A stretch of DNA of 64,000 bases from Micromonospora sp. WMMD812 (GTDB taxonomy: Bacteria > Actinomycetota > Actinomycetes > Mycobacteriales > Micromonosporaceae). The stretch spans positions 992,001 through 1,056,000 of the forward strand of contig NZ_CP114904.1 of the NCBI RefSeq assembly GCF_027497215.1, written 5' to 3'. How positions within the stretch are numbered: position 1 is the stretch's first letter; each line of letters starts with the position of its first letter. A program made the position numbers and the translations under genes. Positions 26,827-36,040 of the stretch are shown here, one piece after another. Under the pieces are notes generated by a model. It was not told the DNA's origin. It did no database searches and saw nothing but the letters and a program-made list of their open reading frames with translations.

Positions 26827-26938
26827 CGCCCAAACGCCATGATCCACTCCGTTTCGCCGACATGGCGGTATCCGGGTCTTGCGTTTACCGCCATGTCGGC
26901 GAGGTGGTGTTGATCAGGCCGGTTGTGCCGTTTGGGCG
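26827..26938. repeat. Nested 112-bp palindromic element
   Basis: Outer arms CGCCCAAACG / CGTTTGGGCG (26827-26836, 26929-26938), symmetric GATC sites (26841, 26912) and inner 16-bp perfect arms CGCCGACATGGCGGTA / TACCGCCATGTCGGCG around a 15-bp spacer. Could be a miniature transposable unit or a structured RNA; not a normal terminator. Confidence 0.65.
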
Positions 26939-27136
26939 CTTGATTTCCGGGATATCCGGGTGCCTTTCCGCCGTGGTGTCGGCGCGATTTCCAGGACCCG
27001 AGTGGAAGCAGGCGGACTGCTGTGGGCGCCCTGGGGCACGGCGGCGTTTCCTTAGGAACTGATGGCGCAAACGAGTCACCGACCGGGCGCCTGCCCGGCG
27101 CCGAGCCGCCCCCCACAGATCTTGGCCGGCAGCTCT

Positions 27137-27197
27137 GGTGATCAAGAGGTTTGCGTCAGCAAAACTCTCTCAGATGACGCAAACCTCTTGATCAACC
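27137..27197. repeat. Palindromic repeat, type GATCAAGAGGTTTGCGTC, copy 2
   Basis: Perfect 20-bp arms (27139-27158 and 27175-27194) around a 16-bp spacer, matching the arms at 17834-17890 but with an unrelated spacer sequence. The conserved arms and free spacer suggest selection or spread of the palindrome itself. Confidence 0.75.
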
Positions 27198-27756
27198 GCC
27201 CCGCCCGATACGCAACTGGAGTGATCGACGCCATGGGTCGGGTTGGGTGGGTGGGCGCGGCGAGAAGGGAAGCGGGCCGGCGGCGGTGTGGGATCGGGTG
27301 AGCCGGTGTGGTGCCTGATGTCCGGTTCGGGCTCGGCGCGGGGCGGTGGTTTCCGGCCGGCTGGGCCGGTGTGGGTGCTTTGGCGTGTGACCGGGGGCAT
27401 CCCCGGGCCGGAATCGTGGGCGGCGCCGGGTCGTTGAACATGGGCGACGGCCGAGGTAGCGCGCCGGTCTCCGGCTGACCTGGCCGGGTGACGCGGATGG
27501 CCTGGCCCCCGGAATGATGGTGGGCTGTCGGTCGTTGGATATGGACCCGGCGCGGTGCGGCACCCCCGCCCACCACCCGCCGGCCCTCCGGTCACGGTGA
27601 GCATCGCTCACGACCGGAACCCCCGGATCGCGGACCGTCCCCCGCGTTCGCCGATCCCGGTTTACAGACTTTCCCCCTTTTCGCGGGCGCCCGTGATGGG
27701 TTCGCCCGCGCCGACCCCCCAGTCGGCGTGATCTCACCCCCGAAGGAGCCTTTGTG

Positions 27757-28350
27757 ATGAACACGATCATGCGCAAGAGTGTTCTGGGTATCGCTGGTGT
27801 GGCTTTCGCTGGTGGGATCTTCGCCGGTCCGGTGGCCGCGCACGCCGCCACCCCCACCGTCGACGCCAAGCCCGTCGCGGTCGTGCACTTGGACAAGCCG
27901 GGTGTGGACGCGGGCAAGCTGATCCCGCACGGTGTGCAGGGCGCGCAGTCGCGCATCGACCTGAACGACGAGCAGACCGCTAACGTCAAGGCGATCATCG
28001 CCGCGACGAAGAAGTCCGGTCTGGACGAGCGGGCCGCGGTGATCTCGATCGCTACCAGCCTGCAGGAGTCGAAGCTGGAGAACCTGGGCCACCTCGGCGA
28101 CAAGAATGATCATGACTCGCTGGGCCTGTTCCAGCAGCGCCCGAGCTCGGGTTGGGGTAGCCCGGAGCAGATCACCGACCCGATCTACTCCACCCAGGCG
28201 TTCCTCAAGGGCCTCAAGCAGGTCGACGGGTGGCACGACATGCCGCTGACCGACGCCGCCCAGACCGTGCAGGTCTCGGCCTACCCCGACGCGTACGCGC
28301 AGTGGGAGCAGCAGGCCGCCGACCTCGTCGCCCAGCACTGGAACAGCTGA
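27757..28350 (+). CDS. Secreted lysozyme-like (SLT-type) protein C, near-duplicate of B
   Basis: 197 aa with the same signal peptide, AHA-A cleavage site and QESKLENLGHLG / LGLFQQRPSSGWGS core as the protein encoded at 18441. Only three residues differ (VHL for VHV, SGL for SGM, GWH for GWQ). The same GAAGGAG precedes the ATG, and an in-frame GTG at 27754 is an alternative start. Such identity extending into non-coding DNA means a recent duplication or gene conversion. It is probably exported and acts on peptidoglycan (inference); paired dosage or differential expression could be the reason both copies remain. Confidence 0.82.
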   Translation: MNTIMRKSVLGIAGVAFAGGIFAGPVAAHAATPTVDAKPVAVVHLDKPGVDAGKLIPHGVQGAQSRIDLNDEQTANVKAIIAATKKSGLDERAAVISIATSLQESKLENLGHLGDKNDHDSLGLFQQRPSSGWGSPEQITDPIYSTQAFLKGLKQVDGWHDMPLTDAAQTVQVSAYPDAYAQWEQQAADLVAQHWNS

Positions 28351-28397
28351 CCCCAGCGAACAAGCGAACACCAGCAACAACCGAACACGAACAACAA

Positions 28398-28433
28398 CGC
28401 TGGCCGGCACCCCACCCCGGGTGCCGGCCAGCG
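28398..28433 (+). terminator. Terminator hairpin of lysozyme-like gene C
   Basis: CGCTGGCCGGCACCC (28398-28412) pairs perfectly with GGGTGCCGGCCAGCG (28419-28433) around a 6-nt loop. It is the shortened counterpart of the hairpin at 19074-19119. Confidence 0.75.
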
Positions 28434-28673
28434 GCAGTTCGGGCTCCAGGGCATGCCGGATCGGTGCGGCTTGGCAGGTGGGAACAAGCGGGGGCGCGGG
28501 TAGGTTGTGTGGAGTGTCGGTGTGCCCAGTGTCCCCGGGCCTCACCTAATAAATGCCGTCGCGGACTACCGTTCGGCTGGAGCCGCGTTCGTGCCACTCG
28601 CCGCGAGGCGACCTGCACACCGACACCTCAGCGCCGACCCCGGCCACCCGGCCGGGGGCGGCGCTGTCTACCT

Positions 28674-28780
28674 GCGCCCGCCCGCGCGGCCTTCCCGCGC
28701 CCGCCCGCGCGGCCTTCCCGCGCCCGCCCGCGCGGCCTTCCCGCGCCCGCCCGCGCGGCCTTCCCGCGCCCGCCCGCGCC
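28674..28780. repeat. 23-bp tandem repeat
   Basis: Unit CCTTCCCGCGCCCGCCCGCG followed by CGG, in register at 28690, 28713, 28736 and 28759, about 4.6 copies. Extremely pyrimidine/GC rich; no spacer variation, so not CRISPR. Confidence 0.8.
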
Positions 28781-28785
28781 CGGGC

Positions 28786-28877
28786 GCCGTCCGAGGTCGC
28801 GCATCCGCGCCGCCCGAGGCCGCCCACGCACGCCGTCCGAGGTCGCGCATCCGCGCTGCCCGAGGCCGCCCACGCGC
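28786..28877. repeat. 46-bp direct repeat, two units
   Basis: Units at 28786-28831 and 28832-28877, starting GCCGTCCGAGGTCGCGCATC and differing at only a few bases. It continues directly from the 23-bp array. Confidence 0.75.
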
Positions 28878-29069
28878 GCGGCCCGCTCCCAGGCCCTTGA
28901 CCGGGTCAGCCAGGCCCGTCGAACCGGGCGGGCCCACGATCGAGGAAAAAGCGGCCATGATCCGGCGGCTCACGGAGTGGGTGGAAGATCGGCCGCTCGG
29001 GTCGCGGCGGCGCGTCGGCTGGCCTATGTTCATGGGGTCGGCGTCGACGGTCGGGAGGGGGTGTCGCGG

Positions 29070-32000
29070 ATGGGTCTGCGTACCTTCATCGAGGGTTGGC
29101 CGGTCTACCGGCAGCTCACCGGCACCGACCCGCTCGGCCGGGGCGCGGCCGCCCAGTCGACCCACTCGGCGGCGCTGACCGCCCGCACCGAGACCGCCGA
29201 CAGCATGGCCCGTTCCATCTGTCCCTACTGCGCCGTGGGCTGCGGCCAGCGGGTCTACGTCAAGGACGGGCAGGTCACCCAGATCGAGGGCGATCCGGAC
29301 AGCCCGATCTCCCGCGGCCGGCTCTGCCCCAAGGGTTCGGCCAGCAAGGGCCTGGTGACCAGCCCGCTGCGGCAGACGAAGGTGCGCTACCGCCGGCCGT
29401 ACGCGACGGAGTGGGAGGACCTGGACCTCGACGTCGCGGTCGACATGATCGCCGACCGGGTGCTCGCCGCGCGTGAGCAGACCTGGGAGGACGTGGACAG
29501 CGAGGGGCGGCCGCTCAACCGCACGCTGGGCATCTCCAGCCTGGGCGGGGCGACGCTGGACAACGAGGAGAACTACCTCATCAAGAAGCTGTTCACGGCG
29601 ATGGGGGCGCTCCAGATCGAGAACCAGGCCCGTATTTGACACTCCGCCACCGTCCCCGGTCTGGGGACCAGCTTCGGTCGCGGTGGTGCGACGGACTTCC
29701 AGCAGGACGTGGCGAACGCTGACGTCGTCGTCATCCAGGGCTCGAACATGGCCGAGGCCCACCCGGTGGGCTTCCAGTGGGTGATGGAGGCCAAGGCGCG
29801 CGGTGCCAAGGTCTTCCACGTCGACCCGCGGTTCACCCGGACCAGCGCGCTGGCCGACACGTACCTGCCGATCCGGGCCGGCACGGACATCGCCCTGCTC
29901 GGCGGGGTGGTGCGCTACATCCTGGAGAACGAGCTCGACTTCCGGGAGTACGTTCTCGCGTACACGAACGCGGCGACGATCGTCAGTGACCAGTTCGTCG
30001 ACGCCGAGGACGGCGGCGGCATCTTCTCCGGGTTCAACCCCGACACCAGCGCGTACGACCAGACCAGCTGGCAGTACGCGGGTCACGAGGGCAACGCCGG
30101 GTCGACGGACACCAGTGAGGAGCGGGAGACCGCGGCCGGGCTGCGGCACGAGTCGCACGGCCGACCGATTCCGGGCCGGGTGATCCGGGACGAGACGTTG
30201 AGGCACCCGCGCTGCGTCTACCAGATCCTCAAGCGGCACTTCGCCCGCTACACGCCGGAGATGGTGGAGCGGGTCTGCGGCATCCCGCAGGAGAAGTTCC
30301 TCGAGCTGGCCCGCGCGTGGACGGAGAACTCCGGGCGGGAGCGCACCGGGGTGCTCATCTACTCGGTGGGCTGGACCCAGCACAGCGTCGGCGTGCAGTA
30401 CATCCGGACCGGGGCGATCATCCAGAGCCTCCTGGGCAACATGGGCCGGCCCGGTGGCGGCGTGCTGGCGCTGCGCGGGCACGCCAGCATCCAGGGCTCG
30501 ACCGACATCCCCACCCTGTTCAACCTGCTGCCCGGCTACCTGCCGATGCCGCACCACGCCAACCACCCGACCTTCGAGGAGTGGGTGGACAGCATCCGGC
30601 ACCCGGGGCAGAAGGGCTTCTGGGGCAACGCCCGCGCCTACGGGGCCAGCCTGTTGAAGGCGTACTGGGGGGACGCGGCGACGCCGGAGAACGACTTCTG
30701 CTACGGCTACCTGCCGCGGATGACCGGCGACCACGGCACCTACCAGCAGGTGCTCAACATGATCGACGGCAAGGTGAAGGGCTACTTCCTGCTCGGGCAG
30801 AACCCGGCGGTCGGCTCGGCGCACGGGCGGGCGCAGCGCCTCGGTATGGCGAACCTGGACTGGCTGGTGGTCCGGGACCTGTTCATGATCGAGAGCGCGA
30901 CGTTCTGGAAGAACGGGCCGGAGGTGGCCACCGGCGAGATCGTCCCGGAGCAGTGCCGGACGGAGGTGTTCTTCCTGCCCGCCGCCTCGCACGTGGAGAA
31001 GGAGGGCACCTTCACCCAGACGCAGCGCCTGCTGCAGTGGCGGGAGAAGGCTCTCGACCCGCCGGCCGACTGCCGCTCCGAGCTGTGGTTCTTCTACCAC
31101 CTCGGCCGCCGCCTGCGGGAGAAGCTGGCCGCGTCGGACAAGCCCCGCGACCGGGCGCTGCTGGACCTGACCTGGGACTACCCCACGGAGGGTCCGCACG
31201 CCGAGCCGAGCGCCGAGGCGGTCCTGCGCGAGATCAACGGGTACGAGGTGGCCACCGGCCGCCCGCTCAGCGGGTTCCCGGAGGCGAAGGACGACGGCTC
31301 GACCGCGGTCGGCTGCTGGATCTACAGCGGGGTGTACGCCGACGGGGTGAACCAGGCCGCGCGCCGCAAGTCCCGGCACGAGCAGGACTGGGTGGCCGGC
31401 GAGTGGGGCTGGGCCTGGCCGGCGAACCGGCGCATCCTCTACAACCGCGCGTCCGCCGATCCCGAGGGCCGGCCGTGGAGCGAGCGGAAGAAGTACGTCT
31501 GGTGGGACGCGGAGAAGGGCGAGTGGACCGGCTACGACGTGCCGGACTTCGAGAAGACGAAGTCGCCGACGTACCGGCCGGCGTTGGGCACGTCCGGCAC
31601 GGAGGGGATCGCCGGCGACGACGCGTTCGTCATGCAGGGCGACGGCAAGGCCTGGCTGTACGCGCCGACCGGCGTGGTGGACGGGCCGCTGCCCACCCAC
31701 TACGAGCCGGCCGAGTCGCCGCTGCGCAACCCGCTGTACCAGCAGCAGGCCAATCCGACCCGCAAGGTGTACACGCACCCGGTGAACTCGGTGAATCCGA
31801 GCCCGCCGCAGGAGCACAGCCAGGTCTTCCCGTACGTGTTCTCGGTCAGCCGACTCACCGAGCACCACACGGCGGGCGGGATGAGCCGCACGGTGCGGTC
31901 GCTGGCGGAGCTGCAGCCGGAGATGTTCGTCGAGGTGTCGCCGGAGCTGGCCGCGCAGGTGGGGGTGAACCATCTGGGGTGGGCGCACCTGGTCAGCGGC

Positions 32001-32339
32001 CGGGCGGTGATCGAGGCGAAGGTGCTGGTCACCGACCGGATGACGCCACTGTGGGTCGACGGTCGAATGATCCACCAGGTCTGGCTGCCGTACCATTTCG
32101 GCTTCGAGGGCCTGGTGACCGGCGACTCGGCCAACGACCTGTTCGGGATCACCCTCGACCCGAACGTGTTGATCCAGGAGAGCAAGGTCGGCACGTGTGA
32201 CGTACGATCCGGTCGCCGGCCCACCGGCCCGGCGTTGCTGGAGCTGGTCGACGACTACCGGCGGCGAGCCGGCATCACGCCGGGCCAGAACGCCCCGGCG
32301 GTGACCCCCGGCGACGGGGAGGGGCGCGATGATTCCTGA
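29070..32339 (+). CDS. fdhA: Formate dehydrogenase large subunit, selenocysteine-containing
   Basis: 1089 aa read through an in-frame UGA at 29637-29639 (Sec190). The 4Fe-4S motif is SICPYCAVGCG (C51, C54, C58) with C86 in RGRLCPKGS. NQARI-Sec-H matches the NQAR-V-Sec-H active site of formate dehydrogenase N, and SFGRGGATDF plus GSNMAEAHPV follow in the molybdopterin domain. The C-terminal molybdopterin-binding part (NDLFGITLDPNVLIQESKVG) is complete. The enzyme oxidises formate to CO2 using Mo- or W-bis-MGD. No twin-arginine signal precedes C51. ATG 29070 lies 9 nt after GGGAGGGG. A hairpin follows the UGA, and selC, selA and selB are in the same cluster, so this is a true selenoprotein rather than a broken gene. 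Confidence 0.95.
29637..29668 (+). promoter_or_regulatory. Sec UGA codon and bacterial SECIS hairpin
   Basis: The UGA at 29637-29639 is followed 12 nt later by GTCCCC - GGTCT - GGGGAC (29652-29668). A short stem within 17-30 nt of the UGA and a GGUCU apical loop match the bacterial SECIS bound by SelB. Confidence 0.85.
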
Positions 32340-33378
32340 CCCGAACAGCCTCTACGGCCCGCTCGACCCGGCGCCGGACGCGGGCTGGTCCGACGCGCCG
32401 CCGCGGATGGGTTTCTTCACCGACACCAGCGTCTGCATCGGCTGCAAGGCGTGCGAGGTGGCCTGCAAGGAGTGGAACGCGGTGCCCGCGTCCGGCCTGG
32501 ACCTGCTGGGCATGTCGTACGACAACACCGGCGCGCTGACCGCCAACTCGTGGCGGCACGTCGCGTTCATCGAACAGCCCCGCCCCCTCGGGCAGCACCG
32601 GACCCCGTCGTTCGCCGGCAACCCCACCGACGCCGCGGTGAGTCCCACCGCCGCGGCGGTCTCCGCGTCCACCGCCAATCCGACCGGCACCGACCCGGGC
32701 CTGCCACCCGGGTCGCCGGAGGCGGCCGCCCGGATGGCCGCCGGACCGGAGTTCCTCGGCATGCCCGGCGCGCAGCCACCGGGGCGGGCCACCGGCCCGG
32801 AGAGCCGCACCGACTTCCGCTGGCTGATGATGTCCGACGTGTGCAAGCACTGCACGCACGCCGCCTGCCTGGACGTGTGCCCCACCGGCTCGCTGTTCCG
32901 CACCGAGTTCGGCACCGTCGTGGTGCAGGAGGACATCTGCAACGGCTGCGGCTACTGCATCTCCGCCTGCCCCTACGGAGTTATCGACCAGCGCAAGGGC
33001 GACGGCCGGGCGTGGAAGTGCACGCTCTGCTATGACCGGCTGGGCGCCGGCATGACCCCGGCCTGCGCGCAGGCCTGCCCCACCGAGTCGATCCAGTACG
33101 GGCCGCTGGAGGAGCTGCGCGAGCGGGCCGCCGCCCGGGTCGCGACGCTGCACGAGCGGGGGGTGCCGGAGGCCCGGCTCTACGGCCACGACCCGACCGA
33201 CGGGGTCGGCGGTGACGGCGCGTTCTTCCTGCTGTTGGACGAGCCGGAGGTGTACGGGCTGCCGCCCGACCCGGTGGTCACCACCCGGGACCTGCCGAAG
33301 ATGTGGAAGCGCGCCGGCCTGGCCGCGCTGGCGATGGCGGCGGCCGCCGTGGTCGCGTTCGTCGGAGGTAACTCGTGA
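32329..33378 (+). CDS. fdhB: Formate dehydrogenase iron-sulfur (beta) subunit
   Basis: 349 aa ferredoxin-like subunit that carries electrons from the active site to the membrane. Four 4Fe-4S groups are visible: CIGCKACEVACKEWN (from C36), CKHCTHAACLDVCPTGS, CNGCGYCISACPYG and CTLCYDRLG with CAQACPTES. Between the first and second groups sits an Ala/Pro/Thr-rich insert of about 70 residues not seen in E. coli FdnH. A single hydrophobic segment (LAALAMAAAAVVAFVGG) closes the protein. The ATG overlaps the end of fdhA by 11 bp, and the stop overlaps the next gene. Confidence 0.92.
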   Translation: MIPDPNSLYGPLDPAPDAGWSDAPPRMGFFTDTSVCIGCKACEVACKEWNAVPASGLDLLGMSYDNTGALTANSWRHVAFIEQPRPLGQHRTPSFAGNPTDAAVSPTAAAVSASTANPTGTDPGLPPGSPEAAARMAAGPEFLGMPGAQPPGRATGPESRTDFRWLMMSDVCKHCTHAACLDVCPTGSLFRTEFGTVVVQEDICNGCGYCISACPYGVIDQRKGDGRAWKCTLCYDRLGAGMTPACAQACPTESIQYGPLEELRERAAARVATLHERGVPEARLYGHDPTDGVGGDGAFFLLLDEPEVYGLPPDPVVTTRDLPKMWKRAGLAALAMAAAAVVAFVGGNS

Positions 33379-34547
33379 GTTCGGACCGCCCGGTCGGCGA
33401 CCGTTTCCGCCGCTTCCGCGACCGCCTCGACGGCGGGCGCGAGCGGGCGGAGGACGGCACCCGCGCGAGCAGCTTCCGGACGGACGCGCCGCGCAGCGAC
33501 GCCGACGCCGCCGGTCTCGCGCCGGTGCCCGGCCGCGAGGCCCGGCCCGGAGAGCGCCGTCGGGGCGGCGGGCGCCGCCGGGGCGGCGAGGAGCTGCGGG
33601 TTCCGGAGGCCGAGTTCACCTCCTACTACGGCCGGCCGATCCTCAAGGCGCCGGTGTGGAAGTGGGACATCGCCGCGTACCTCTTCACCGGTGGACTGTC
33701 GGCGGGCTCGGCGCTGCTCGCGGCGGGCGGCCAGCTCACCGGCCGGCCGGCGCTGCGCCGGGCCGGCCGGGTCACCGCGCTCGCCGCGATCACGGCGAGC
33801 GCCGGCTTCCTGATCCGGGACCTGGGCCGGCCGTCCCGGTTCCACCACATGCTGCGGGTGGCGAAGCTGACGTCGCCGATGTCGGTGGGCACCTGGATCC
33901 TCACCGCGTTCGGCCCGATGGCCGGCGTGGCGGCGATCTCCGAGGCGGCGCCGCTGCTGCCTGAGCGTGGTGTGCCCGGGCTGGCCCGCCGGCTGCTGCC
34001 GCCGGTCGGGCAGGCGGCCGGGCTGGCCGCCGCCGTCACCGCGCCGGCGCTGGCCACGTACACCGGGGTGCTGCTCGCCGACACCGCGGTGCCGTCCTGG
34101 CACGAGGCGTACCCGGAGCTGCCGGTCATCTTCGCGGGCAGCGCGCTGGCCAGCGGCGCCGCCGTGGGCCTGATCGGCGCACCGCCGGCGCAGGCCGGTC
34201 CGGCCCGGCGGATGGCGGTGGCCGGCGCGGCCCTGGAGCTCGCCGGGTCGCACCGGGTGGAGACCCGGTTCGGGCTGCTCGGCGAGCCGTACCGCACCGG
34301 CCGGCCGGGCCAGCTGCTGCGCGCCGGCCGGATGCTCACCGCGGCCGGCGTGGCCGGCGCCCTGCTGGGCCGGCGTAGCCGGGCGCTCTCCGTGCTCTCC
34401 GGCGCGGCGCTGCTGGGCGCCTCGGTCGCCACCCGGTTCGGCGTCTTCTACGCCGGCGTGGCCTCCGCCCGGGATCCGAAGTACACGGTGGTGCCGCAGC
34501 GCGAGCGCGCCGACCGCCGGGACGCGGCCGCCGACCCGGTGGACTGA
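33375..34547 (+). CDS. NrfD/PsrC-family membrane subunit of formate dehydrogenase
   Basis: 390 aa. About 80 charged residues at the N-terminus are followed by TSYYGRPILKAPVWKWDIAAYLFTGGLSAGSALLAAGG, the NrfD opening. Then about eight hydrophobic segments follow, with SAGFLIRDLGRPSRFHHMLRVAKLTSPMSVGTWIL typical of the family and a C-terminal RFGVFYAGVASARDP. It replaces the cytochrome b subunit of FdnI-type enzymes and would pass electrons to menaquinone (known for NrfD proteins). GTG start overlaps the fdhB stop. It is the last structural gene of the operon; selC follows 70 bp later. Confidence 0.9.
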   Translation: MSSDRPVGDRFRRFRDRLDGGRERAEDGTRASSFRTDAPRSDADAAGLAPVPGREARPGERRRGGGRRRGGEELRVPEAEFTSYYGRPILKAPVWKWDIAAYLFTGGLSAGSALLAAGGQLTGRPALRRAGRVTALAAITASAGFLIRDLGRPSRFHHMLRVAKLTSPMSVGTWILTAFGPMAGVAAISEAAPLLPERGVPGLARRLLPPVGQAAGLAAAVTAPALATYTGVLLADTAVPSWHEAYPELPVIFAGSALASGAAVGLIGAPPAQAGPARRMAVAGAALELAGSHRVETRFGLLGEPYRTGRPGQLLRAGRMLTAAGVAGALLGRRSRALSVLSGAALLGASVATRFGVFYAGVASARDPKYTVVPQRERADRRDAAADPVD

Positions 34548-34617
34548 CACCGGCGGGCCCGAACAGTTTTCGACCTTGCCGCGCGGTCCGTCCGGCCCCT
34601 GTGGTCAAATGCTCGGT

Positions 34618-34713
34618 GGAGGCGTTCAGGCGGCTGGTGCCCCTCCCGGTCTTCAAAACCGGTGTGGTCCGGGACCCGGGCCAGGCGGGTTCGATTCCCG
34701 TCCGTCTCCGCCA
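34618..34713 (+). tRNA. selC: tRNA-Sec(UCA)
   Basis: 96-nt tRNA with encoded CCA end. Acceptor arm GGAGGCG pairs with CGTCTCC next to GCCA; the anticodon stem-loop is CCGGT-CTTCAAA-ACCGG with anticodon TCA, which reads UGA. A long variable arm (GGTCCGG / CCGGGCC) follows, then the T arm GCGGG-TTCGATT-CCCGT. Length, extended arm and UCA anticodon are diagnostic of the selenocysteine tRNA. It lies between the formate dehydrogenase operon and selA. Confidence 0.97.
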
Positions 34714-34734
34714 ACCGCGGTGGGAGATGACGCG

Positions 34735-36039
34735 ATGGGTGACGGGCAGACCGATCCGCGGCGCCGCGTACCCCGCACCGACGTGTTGCTCGCCGATCCC
34801 CGGCTGGCCGCCGCCGTGACCGCCCTCGGCCGCGACCGGGTCAAGGCCGCCGTGCTCGCCGCGCAGGACCGGGCCCGCAGAGGCGAGATCAGCCCCGACG
34901 CGGTACGCGACGCCGCTGCCGCGACGCTGCCGACGCCGGCACCGCGCACGGTGCTCAACGCCACCGGCGTCGTGCTGCACACCAACCTCGGCCGGGCGGC
35001 GCTGTCCCGCCCCGCGGTCGCGGCGCTGGTGGCCGCAGCCGGGCACACCGACGTCGAGTTGGACCTCGCCACCGGCCGGCGGGCGCGGCGCGGCCGGGAC
35101 ACACTGGACGCGCTGGCCGCCGCGGTCCCCGACGCGGCCGCGGTGCACGTGGTGAACAACGGCGCCGCGGCGCTGGTGCTCGCGGCGACGGCGCTCGCCG
35201 CCGACCGGGAGATCGTCGTCAGCCGCGGCGAACTGGTCGAGATCGGCGACGGCTTCCGCCTGCCGGACCTGCTGGAGAGCACCGGCGCGCGGCTGCGCGA
35301 GGTGGGCACCACCAACCGCACCACCCTGGCCGACTACGCCGCCGCGGTCGGGTCGGCCACCGGTTTCCTGCTCAAGGTGCACCCGTCGAACTTCCGGGTC
35401 ACCGGGTTCACCTCCGCCGTCGGCGTGCGCGAGCTGGCCACCCTCGGCGTACCGGTGGTCGCGGACATCGGCTCCGGGCTGCTGGCCCCGGATCCGCTGC
35501 TGCCCGACGAGCCGGACGCCGCCAGCACCCTGCGCGCCGGGGCGCACCTGGTCACGGCGAGCGGTGACAAGCTGCTCGGCGGGCCGCAGGCGGGGCTGCT
35601 GCTCGGCGACGCCGATCTGGTCGAGCGGCTGCGCCGGCACCCCCTCGCGCGGGCGCTACGGGTGGACAAGCTCACCCTCGCCGCGCTGGCTGCCACCCTG
35701 CACCAGGCGGACACCCCGACCCGGGTGGCCCTGCACGCCGACCCGACCGCGCTGCGGGCCCGGGTGGAGCGGCTGCGTGACCGGCTCGGCGCCGACGGCC
35801 GCAAGGCGGAGGTGGTGCCGTCCGTGGCGGTGGTCGGCGGGGGCGGCGCGCCGGGCGTGGAGCTGGACTCCTGGGCGCTGAGCCTGCCCGAGCGGTACGC
35901 GGCGTCCCTGCGTACCGGGGAGCCACCGGTGCTCGGCCGGGTGGTGCGTGGACGACTGCTGCTCGATCTGCGCTGCGTGCCGCCGGAGGCCGACGAGGCG
36001 GTCCGCGCCGCGGTGCTGGCCGTGCCGGGGGACGACTGA
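34735..36039 (+). CDS. selA: L-seryl-tRNA(Sec) selenium transferase
   Basis: 434 aa PLP enzyme that converts seryl-tRNA-Sec to selenocysteyl-tRNA-Sec with selenophosphate. Features include NATGVVLHTNLGRAALS, VNNGAAALVLAATALA, ISRGELVEIGD-like VSRGELVEIGDGFRLPD, EVGTTNRTTLADY, and the PLP-lysine motif VTASGDKLLGGPQAG. RVDKLTLAALAATL is also characteristic. The ATG at 34735 lies 21 nt after the end of selC. The stop is one base before the selB start. Confidence 0.96.
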   Translation: MGDGQTDPRRRVPRTDVLLADPRLAAAVTALGRDRVKAAVLAAQDRARRGEISPDAVRDAAAATLPTPAPRTVLNATGVVLHTNLGRAALSRPAVAALVAAAGHTDVELDLATGRRARRGRDTLDALAAAVPDAAAVHVVNNGAAALVLAATALAADREIVVSRGELVEIGDGFRLPDLLESTGARLREVGTTNRTTLADYAAAVGSATGFLLKVHPSNFRVTGFTSAVGVRELATLGVPVVADIGSGLLAPDPLLPDEPDAASTLRAGAHLVTASGDKLLGGPQAGLLLGDADLVERLRRHPLARALRVDKLTLAALAATLHQADTPTRVALHADPTALRARVERLRDRLGADGRKAEVVPSVAVVGGGGAPGVELDSWALSLPERYAASLRTGEPPVLGRVVRGRLLLDLRCVPPEADEAVRAAVLAVPGDD

Positions 36040-36040
36040 C

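Larger units (their letters stand above)
26728..27756. other. 1-kb gene-free, repeat-rich region
   Basis: No supported gene. It holds a nested palindrome (26827-26938), a second copy of the GATCAAGAGGTTTGCGTC palindrome (27137-27197) and the left part of direct repeat copy 2. A short stretch (about 27025-27130) resembles 17400-17545, including TGATGGCG and AGATCTTGG. Confidence 0.6.
27359..28433 (+). repeat. Direct repeat copy 2 (non-coding plus gene)
   Basis: Matches 17983-19119 in the same orientation over upstream DNA, the gene and the terminator. It ends in a shortened hairpin and lacks one tandem unit. The two copies enclose about 9.3 kb. Confidence 0.85.
28434..29069. other. Gene-free 636-bp region before the formate dehydrogenase operon
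   Basis: No supported gene, although GC-rich frames stay open. It contains two kinds of tandem repeats (28674-28780 and 28786-28877). GGGAGGGG at 29053-29060 is the ribosome-binding site of fdhA. No clear promoter is visible. Confidence 0.5.

Noticed and set aside
28674..28877. CRISPR-like array
   Set aside because: Repeats are contiguous with no variable spacers, units of 23 and 46 bp are GC-only, and no cas genes are present.
28230..29069. A long N-terminal extension of fdhA reaching into the lysozyme-like gene
   Set aside because: The frame is open through tandem repeats and includes non-coding DNA; the ATG at 29070 has a good ribosome-binding site and a normal formate dehydrogenase start follows.
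29637..29639. Nonsense mutation splitting the formate dehydrogenase gene
   Set aside because: The UGA is at the known Sec position, a SECIS-like hairpin follows, and selC, selA and selB are adjacent, so it is decoded as selenocysteine.
28668..32096. An 1142-codon open frame antisense to fdhA
   Set aside because: Composition is typical of a shadow frame and the formate dehydrogenase motifs are on the other strand.
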